Assembly (NCBI RefSeq): GCF_001190945.1
Contig: NZ_CP011112.1
Span: forward strand, 3,286,001 to 3,350,000
Source of the DNA: Luteipulveratus mongoliensis
Lineage (GTDB): Bacteria > Actinomycetota > Actinomycetes > Actinomycetales > Dermatophilaceae
Direction: 5' to 3'
Length of the DNA stretch: 64,000 nt
The stretch's first letter is position 1; the number at the start of each line of letters is the position of its first letter. Below the pieces are notes generated by a model. It had not been told where the DNA came from. It saw nothing but the letters and a program-made list of their open reading frames with translations, and searched no databases. Positions 52,058 through 64,000 of this stretch are shown here, one piece after another. The position numbers and the translations under genes were made by a program.

Positions 52058-52720
52058 GTGACCGCTGCCCTTCCGATGCGGCGGTACGTCTTCGTGCGCC
52101 ACGACGACGTCATCCGCGAGCGGCACCCGTCGGCCACCGAGGACGTGCACTTCGCCCAAGCCGTCGTCTCAGCCGTGCTGGACGACCTGACTCAGCCTGG
52201 TGATCGCGTACTCGATCCGTTCGCCGGGTTCGGTACGACGTTGTGCGTCGCCGAGCGCAATGATCGGGTCGCAACAGGCGTGGAGCTCATGCCCGAACGC
52301 TGCTCAGTGATCCGAGAGACAGCGCCGAACTCCGTTGTTGTACAAGGTGATTCGCGACGGCTTCTCGATCTGGTCGATGGTCCTTTCGACCTCGTCCTCA
52401 CGTCACCGCCCTACATGACGGCCACCAACCATCCCCAAGATCCGTTCGAAGCGTACGAGCAGCTCGGCGCCACCTACGACCGATATCTCGACGAGCTCAC
52501 GGACGTCGTACGCCAGGCGGCTAGCCTGCTGCGCCCGACCGGTCACGTCGTCCTCAATGTCGCCAACATCGCGGCCGAGGACCACTTCACGCCGCTTGCA
52601 TGGGACGTCGCCCGAGCGGTGTCGCGCGTCGCGACACTCAGGCAGGACGTGGTGGTCTGCTCTGACCATCCGCTCGCCGATCTGGCCGGTGACTACCTGC
52701 TCGTCTTCACGCCGCGCTAG
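52058..52720 (+). CDS. TSPPY-motif N4/N6-type methyltransferase (solitary)
   Basis: A 220-residue SAM-dependent methyltransferase. The SAM-binding motif DPFAGFGTT lies at residues 53-61, GVELMPE is the second acidic loop and TSPPY is at residues 115-119. TSPPY is typical of DNA adenine-N6 or cytosine-N4 enzymes, but here the SAM motif precedes it, opposite to the common beta-class order, so a DNA or RNA/tRNA amino-methyltransferase are both possible. No target-recognition domain or restriction gene is seen; the upstream nuclease is RecB-like. GTG at 52058 is chosen; an ATG at 52076 is an alternative. Confidence 0.72.
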   Translation: MTAALPMRRYVFVRHDDVIRERHPSATEDVHFAQAVVSAVLDDLTQPGDRVLDPFAGFGTTLCVAERNDRVATGVELMPERCSVIRETAPNSVVVQGDSRRLLDLVDGPFDLVLTSPPYMTATNHPQDPFEAYEQLGATYDRYLDELTDVVRQAASLLRPTGHVVLNVANIAAEDHFTPLAWDVARAVSRVATLRQDVVVCSDHPLADLAGDYLLVFTPR

Positions 52721-52879
52721 CCGCAATGTTTCAGGCGTGACCCACTTCTGAAAGTGACCCCACGGCTGCGTCCGGTTGGGCCACAGTCCGAGGCGCGGCC
52801 AGTCTGACCACGGGGGTATGGCGGGTACGCACCCACTGATATCGGCCCGGCTGGGCCCGGGCCCTGAAGGGGACCTCTC

Positions 52880-53740
52880 GTGACCACTACACGCGCACGC
52901 TCGACCGCCGCTGCCCTCGGCCTGACCGCGGCGATGGGACTCGGCGTTCTGGCGACGACTGCGGCCGTCGCTGCCCCGCCCGGCAACAACGGCACGCTCA
53001 AGGTGCACGAGCTCGGCACGCCGGCCAACACCGAGAGCAACGACCCCAAGGTCTGCAAGTTCAACTTCGAGGTCTACGGCCTCGACGCCGGCCAGGACGG
53101 CCTGATCAAGGTGGCGCCGCAGGGTGGCGACACCGACACCACCGACACCGTCGAGGTGCCGCTGCTCGCCACGGACGACAACGGTGACGGCCAGACGGTC
53201 TACGTCAACGCCGACCCCGACGGCGAGACCGACGGGCTGACGCTGGAGGACGGCCACTACAAGGCGACGCTGTACAACAAGTTCGGCACCGAGGAGATCA
53301 AGAAGGCCAAGAGCAAGGTCTTCAAGGTCATCTGCGACGAGCCGACCCAGCCGCCGACCACCACATCGACGAGCACGCAGCCGCCCACATCCACGACCAC
53401 GTCGAGCACGTCGACGGCGAGTTCCTCGACCTCGTCGACGTCCAACCCGACGACCCCGAGCACGACGGGCAGCACCACCACCGAGCCATCGTCGTCGAGC
53501 TCCTCGTCATCGACCTCGTCCAGCACGACTGGCTCGACCGGGTCGACCACGACGCCAGGCGACACGACGACGCCGCCGCCTGGCGGGACGACACCCCCGC
53601 CCAGCGGCCCTCCGGTGCAGACCGACTGGTTGCTTCTCGGGAGCAACGGATCCAACACGGTGCTGACCGGTTTGGCCGCGGTAGTGCTCGGCCTGGTCGT
53701 CGGTGCCGCCTACTGGATGCGCCGCCGCCTGACCGACTGA
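52880..53740 (+). CDS. Secreted surface protein with Ser/Thr-rich stalk and C-terminal anchor
   Basis: A 286-residue surface protein of unknown function. The signal peptide (about 1-32) is followed by a globular domain with two cysteines (CKFN near 60, VICDE near 151), then an approximately 90-residue Thr/Ser/Pro stalk of STTSSTST-type repeats, likely glycosylated. A C-terminal transmembrane helix (GLAAVVLGLVVGAAYWM) and RRRLTD tail anchor it; this looks like a sortase tail without LPXTG. GTG at 52880 follows AAGGGGAC. The gap of about 160 bases upstream holds only GC-rich sequence, with nothing I can identify. A hairpin follows. Confidence 0.78.
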   Translation: MTTTRARSTAAALGLTAAMGLGVLATTAAVAAPPGNNGTLKVHELGTPANTESNDPKVCKFNFEVYGLDAGQDGLIKVAPQGGDTDTTDTVEVPLLATDDNGDGQTVYVNADPDGETDGLTLEDGHYKATLYNKFGTEEIKKAKSKVFKVICDEPTQPPTTTSTSTQPPTSTTTSSTSTASSSTSSTSNPTTPSTTGSTTTEPSSSSSSSSTSSSTTGSTGSTTTPGDTTTPPPGGTTPPPSGPPVQTDWLLLGSNGSNTVLTGLAAVVLGLVVGAAYWMRRRLTD

Positions 53741-53775
53741 TCCTGAGCGGGGACCCTGTCCCCGAGTGAGCACCT

Positions 53776-53808
53776 GAGGGTGGGTTCCGCGCTGCGGAGC
53801 CCACCCTC
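53776..53808 (+). terminator. Terminator after the surface protein
   Basis: GAGGGTGGG (53776-53784) and CCCACCCTC (53800-53808) form a 9-bp stem extended by an inner CCGC/GCGG hairpin. Confidence 0.7.
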
Positions 53809-53922
53809 TGGCCATCTCGCCTCAGCCGAAACACGTTGCAAACCAATGCTTCTCGCCACTTCGCCCCCTGATCTGCAACCACCTGGGTCGCACTCAGCGA
53901 CGTTGCTGGTACGGTCGGCACG

Positions 53923-54012
53923 TCCTTCGCGGGAGTCCGGCGCACCGGGCTGAGAGGGGGCTGTCGCGGCCTCGACCGTTCCGACTTGATCCGGGTCATG
54001 CCGGCGCAAGGA
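53923..54012 (+). promoter_or_regulatory. TPP riboswitch (THI box)
   Basis: The thiamine pyrophosphate aptamer is recognised by its CTGAGAGGG stretch, the downstream ACTTGATCCGGGTCATGCCGG-like conserved core and the closing CGCAAGGA. TCCTT (53923-53927) can pair with AAGGA (54008-54012) as helix P1. It precedes the thi operon by 136 bases, so TPP is expected to lower its expression. The remaining leader is GC-rich; no anti-terminator is obvious, so control may act on translation. Confidence 0.93.
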
Positions 54013-54147
54013 GAAGTCGATCGTGTCGTACGCCGTGGTGGTGCATCCCTTCGTCGGAGCCTGTCGTCTCGAGCATGCCTCGAGCACCGCTCCGCCTGAT
54101 CCGAACGGATGGTGTCCCCGGCACGTGATCCCCACCCGAGCTCGCCG

Positions 54148-55274
54148 ATGACTGTCGCAGTCGTCGGTGGTGGGATCGCTGGCCTCTCCGCCGCATGGGG
54201 ACTCTGCCGGCGCGGCCTCGACGTGGTCGTGTACGACGACCGCGCGACTGGGCGCGCTTCGCCCGTGGCCGCCGGCATGCTCGCACCGGGTTCGGAGCTG
54301 GACTACGGGCACGACGCGCTCCATCGACTGTGCGAGGAGTCGCTGGCGCGATGGGACCGGTTCGCCGACGAGATCTCCGCGGCGAGTGGCATCGACATCG
54401 CTCCTCGTCCGCCCGGCACTCTCCTGGTCTCCATCCATCCTGACGACGACGACCGACTCGTGCGCCGAGCCGCATTGCTGGCCACGCAGAGCGTGCCGGC
54501 CGAGATGCTCTCGGCCGCGATGTGCAGGCAGTGCGAACCCGAGCTCACGAACAGGGCACGTGGCTGCCTCCGAATCCCCCGTGACACGTCCGTCGATGCA
54601 CCCGTCGTCATCCGTGCGCTGCGAGCAGCCCTGCAGGACAACGGAGCTCGGATCGTGACCGACCGCGTTCTGCTCGCGCGCAGCGGCGGGCGAGTGATCG
54701 GCGTACGGCGTGGGGATCGCCTCGTGCCCACCGACGCCGTCGTCCTCGCGGCCGGTGTGCAGAGCACGAGCCTTGCGGCGGATGTCGACGAGACCGTGCC
54801 GACCCGACCGGTCAAGGGCGAGATCCTCCGCCTGCGGACCTCGGACGACCTGCTCACCCAGACCGTCCGGGCGCGGGTCGACGAGGTCGATGTCTATCTC
54901 GTGCCTCGCGACGACGGCGAGATCGTTGTGGGCGCCACGAGTGCCGACGTCGGCCACGACACCCGACGCACGCCGCGCGCGATCCTCGACCTCCTGTCTG
55001 CAGCGACCACCGTCCTCCCACAGCTCAGGGACGCCGAGCTGCTCTCTCACGATGTCGGCCTCCGGCCTGGAACGCCCGACAACGGGCCCTACCTCGGGGC
55101 CACGGAGGTGGACGGTCTGTTCGTGGCCACCGGCCACTACCGACATGGGTTCCTGCTCGCTCCGATCACCGCGGACGCGCTCGCCGCGGCCGTACTCGGC
55201 GAACCGCTCAACCCGGCTGCTGCTGACTTCACTCTTGCCCGCCATCGATCCGCATCGCACAGGAGGCAGACCGT

Positions 55275-55278
<4 letters not shown>
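54148..55278 (+). CDS. thiO: Glycine oxidase ThiO
   Basis: A 376-residue FAD enzyme that oxidises glycine to the imine used by ThiG in thiazole synthesis. The N-terminal AVVGGGIAGLSAAWGL FAD motif is followed by AAGMLAPGSELDYGH, typical of ThiO. Substrate-site residues lie near the C-terminal GLRPGTPDNGPYLGATEVDGLFVATGHYRHGFLLAP, with the signature GHYRHG. ATG at 54148 was chosen because the FAD motif starts right after it; longer starts lack support. It overlaps thiS by four bases. Confidence 0.9.
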
Positions 55279-58636
<3,358 letters not shown>

Positions 58637-58649
58637 CCCGAACGTCGGT

Positions 58650-58680
58650 CGGGGTCCTACGACCTGGTCGTAGGACCCCG
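58650..58680 (+). terminator. Terminator of the thi operon
   Basis: CGGGGTCCTACGAC and GTCGTAGGACCCCG form a perfect 14-bp stem with a 3-base loop (CTG), 13 bases after the thiC stop. Confidence 0.8.
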
Positions 58681-58783
58681 GTCGGCCGGATCGTCCCAGG
58701 TCCCGTAGAGCCGAATCGCCTGTCCCGGCAATGCTGTTCACACAGCGGCAACGAGCGCCGCATCTGAGCAAGGGGGAAAGACG

Positions 58784-59878
58784 ATGAATGCGAACACGAT
58801 TCGGCGCAGCGCACTCGTGGCGTCAGGCACATTGGTGGCTGCCGCGGGACTGATCACCGGCACGGGGCTCGCCGACGCTGCACCCTCCGGTGGCGCGCAC
58901 GCCGCGGTCTCGAGCGGGGTCGTACCGCCGCCCGGCGCGCCGACGGCGTACGGCTACACCGCGCTCGTCCGCCACGCGACCGGGCCGACGGACAACAAGG
59001 GTGCGCTCGTGCTGCTCGCCCCGAACGGCCAGCACACCACGATCGGCGCAGTGTCCAACGACGCCTTTGTCCTCGACATCAGCAGCAACGCACGCACCAT
59101 CGTCACCGGGTTCTTCGTCGGCACCGGCAGCGAGCTGCGACTGACGATCTGGGATGCCGAGACCAAGAAGCCGACATACCTGCGCGTGCCCAATGGGAGC
59201 ACGGCGACCCTCGTCAAGGACGGCCTGGTCGTCTCCCGCTACGACAAGCCCGCACAGCTCTTCTCGCGTGCCGGCAAGCTGCTGAAGACCTACTCGGGAG
59301 GCGCGTCCGGCGAACTCGCCGCGACGGCCGACGGCACCCGCGTGCTGCAGTCCGACACCGCCGGTCGAGTCTTCGTCCGCGATGTGGCCGGCGGCACGAT
59401 CATCAAGACCGTGCCGATCCCGAAGGGCGAGCGGTGGTGCACCCCGGACTACCAGTACGGCGCTACCGAGTTCACCATGAGCTGCAGCAAGGACGCCGGC
59501 TTCAGCCAGGTGTACCGGTTCGGTCTGGCCACCAGCACCGCGGCGATCCTGACGGTGAGCCACGACAACCAGGCGCAGAGCGGCCGCAAGGTCAGCGCGG
59601 GCGTGCTCTTCGACGCCTCGACCGAGTCGCCCGCCCCGACTCCCATGCTGGCCAAGGGAAACACCTTCACGAGCCTGAAGGTCGGGGGCGTACCGAACTA
59701 CAGCGTCGCCGGCGCCTACGGTGACGCTGCTTACCTCTGGGGCGACGGCCAGGACTGGACTCCCTGGAACGGCATCTACCGCTACACGATCAGCACGGGC
59801 AAGACGACCAAGGTCGCGGGCACCAACACCCCGCTCGGCGGCTTCGTCACCTCTGCCGTCACCGTCGACGGCACCTGA
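58784..59878 (+). CDS. Secreted protein of unknown function, possible beta-propeller
   Basis: A 364-residue exported protein without a recognised family. Residues 1-33 form a Sec signal peptide (ending LADAA). The body has repeating short strands, such as VLDISSNARTIVTGF, LRLTIWDAETKKP and VLQSDTAGRVFVRDVAGGTIIK, suggesting a WD40- or lactonase-like propeller. A Cys pair (RWCTPDYQ, FTMSCSKDA near 220-232) could form a disulfide. AAGGGGGAAAG precedes the ATG. It ends three bases before the convergent HAD gene. Confidence 0.7.
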   Translation: MNANTIRRSALVASGTLVAAAGLITGTGLADAAPSGGAHAAVSSGVVPPPGAPTAYGYTALVRHATGPTDNKGALVLLAPNGQHTTIGAVSNDAFVLDISSNARTIVTGFFVGTGSELRLTIWDAETKKPTYLRVPNGSTATLVKDGLVVSRYDKPAQLFSRAGKLLKTYSGGASGELAATADGTRVLQSDTAGRVFVRDVAGGTIIKTVPIPKGERWCTPDYQYGATEFTMSCSKDAGFSQVYRFGLATSTAAILTVSHDNQAQSGRKVSAGVLFDASTESPAPTPMLAKGNTFTSLKVGGVPNYSVAGAYGDAAYLWGDGQDWTPWNGIYRYTISTGKTTKVAGTNTPLGGFVTSAVTVDGT

Positions 59879-59881
59879 GGA

Positions 59882-60552
59882 TCAGGGACGTACGAGCGGC
59901 AGCAGGTCGTCGGCGGTCAGACCGTCGAGAGTGTCGATCTGCGTCACTCCCTCGATCGGGGGGACCGTGACGATGTGCGGGACCGCGATCGTGGGTACGC
60001 CGGCCGCGACAGCTGAGCGGACACCGGGCGGTGAGTCCTCAATTGCCACACAGTCTTCCGGGCGGACGCCGAGTGCGGCGGCGGCCGTCAGGTAGGGCTC
60101 CGGATGCGGCTTGCCATGGGTCACCGCGTCACCGGTGACAACCGCCGCGAAGGTGCCCTCCGGCACTGCCTCGATCAGCACCTCGGCGAACGAGGTGTAC
60201 GACATCGTCACCAACGCGCACGGAACCCCTTGCGCACCAAGGGACTTGAGGAGCTCTGCTGCGCCCGGACGCCATGGCACGTGCTCGTTCATCCGTTCTG
60301 CGACGCCCTTGAGCAGAACGTCGACGACCTCCTCCGGCGACAAGGTGACCGGCGAGTTGGCGAGAATGATCTCGGCCGACACCAGCAACGGGTTCCCGAC
60401 GAGCTGGTGGGCGATCTCGTCCGACCAGGCGCCACCGTAGGACTCGACGAGCTGGCGCTCCACGCTGATCCAGAACGGCTCGGTGTCGACGATGGTGCCG
60501 TCCATGTCCCACAGGACGGCAGCCGGAAGCCCGGCGTCGAGGCGTGACTCCA

Positions 60553-60553
<1 letters not shown>
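59882..60553 (-). CDS. HAD superfamily hydrolase (phosphatase-like)
   Basis: A 223-residue HAD hydrolase. Motif I is LWDMDGTIVDTE, motif II Thr lies in CALVTMSYT, motif III Lys is in GKPHPEPYL, and motif IV is EDCVAIEDSPPGVRSA. A helical cap follows motif I. The nearest families are beta-phosphoglucomutase-like and phosphatase-like; the substrate is unknown. The ATG at 60553 overlaps the metH stop by one base (TGATG), so it is coupled to metH. Confidence 0.88.

Positions 60554-64000
<3,447 letters not shown>

Noticed and set aside
51214-52720. Restriction-modification system from nuclease plus methyltransferase
   Set aside because: The nuclease has the four-Cys RecB/Cas4 architecture conserved beside trmI in mycobacteria and no restriction-type recognition domain, so a defence role is not supported here; kept only as a weak finding.
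53340-53620. Tandem DNA repeat or CRISPR-like repeat
   Set aside because: It encodes the Ser/Thr/Pro stalk of the surface protein; repeats are codon-level low complexity without regular spacers.

Overview
The window is chromosomal DNA of a GC-rich actinobacterium. It carries a complete Pup-proteasome system (mpa, dop, pup, prcB, prcA, pafA), the RNA polymerase partner RbpA with a SigR/SigH-type promoter, a PafBC regulator pair, Tat export genes, and lnt-ppm1 lipoprotein/glycolipid genes. Gene order follows the mycobacterial block rbpA-ppm1-fxsA ... 5'-3' exonuclease-helY-tatC-tatA-pafC-pafB-pafA-prcA-prcB-pup-dop-mpa-trmI-recB-like-metH, but unrelated genes break it at several points. No mycolate-type genes are visible. 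A micrococcal-type actinobacterium (for example Dermacoccaceae or Intrasporangiaceae) fits, but the genus cannot be fixed from this sequence.

Layout. 1-10.8 kb is a mixed peripheral region: a secreted repeat protein, a DinB protein, a GntP gluconate permease, a MarR regulator, a ScyD/ScyE-like secreted propeller, an SDR, a Ser/Thr kinase, a PadR regulator, a VOC protein and a Tat-exported flavoprotein. 10.8-16.2 kb holds a UMF1-type transporter, rbpA, fxsA, ppm1 and lnt, with a strongly structured leader before lnt. 16.2-20.4 kb holds an amidohydrolase, ybaK, an Lrp regulator, a 5'-3' exonuclease and a PH-domain membrane protein. 20.5-26.7 kb is the pafB-pafC-tatA-tatC-helY block. 26.7-34.5 kb holds a DUF3866 gene carrying a palindromic repeat, an orphan secreted gene of unusual base composition, two FKBP genes, pafA, a Tat-exported amidase, an epimerase and a DinB/pentapeptide protein. 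34.5-42.1 kb is a heterodimeric ABC exporter followed upstream by the prcA-prcB-pup-dop operon. 42.1-47.1 kb is an inserted block (alpha-amylase, Gfo/Idh/MocA oxidoreductase, MFS-Ig fusion, DUF3054). 47.1-52.7 kb holds mpa, trmI, a site-2 protease, a RecB/Cas4-like nuclease and a TSPPY methyltransferase. 52.9-58.7 kb holds a surface protein and a TPP-riboswitch-controlled thiO-thiS-thiG-thiE-thiC operon. 58.8-64 kb holds a secreted protein, a HAD phosphatase and the 3' part of metH, which runs off the window.

Functional links. Pup is made as Pup-Gln, deamidated by Dop, ligated by PafA, and substrates are unfolded by Mpa (C-terminal GQYL) into the PrcBA core. PafBC controls the DNA damage response in relatives. 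Lnt and Ppm1 overlap and act on lipoprotein and polyprenol-mannose chemistry.

Regulation visible in the sequence: many genes start 6-7 bases after a TANNNT box with no Shine-Dalgarno, suggesting widespread leaderless transcription; a perfect palindrome lies inside the padR promoter; a shared motif precedes marR and the SDR gene; a GGAAC-N18-GTT promoter precedes rbpA; and a TPP riboswitch precedes thiO. I saw no tRNA, rRNA, CRISPR array, insertion sequence or prophage. I found no convincing new defence system; the best unexplained items are the lnt leader RNA, the in-gene repeat in the DUF3866 gene and the MFS-Ig fusion.
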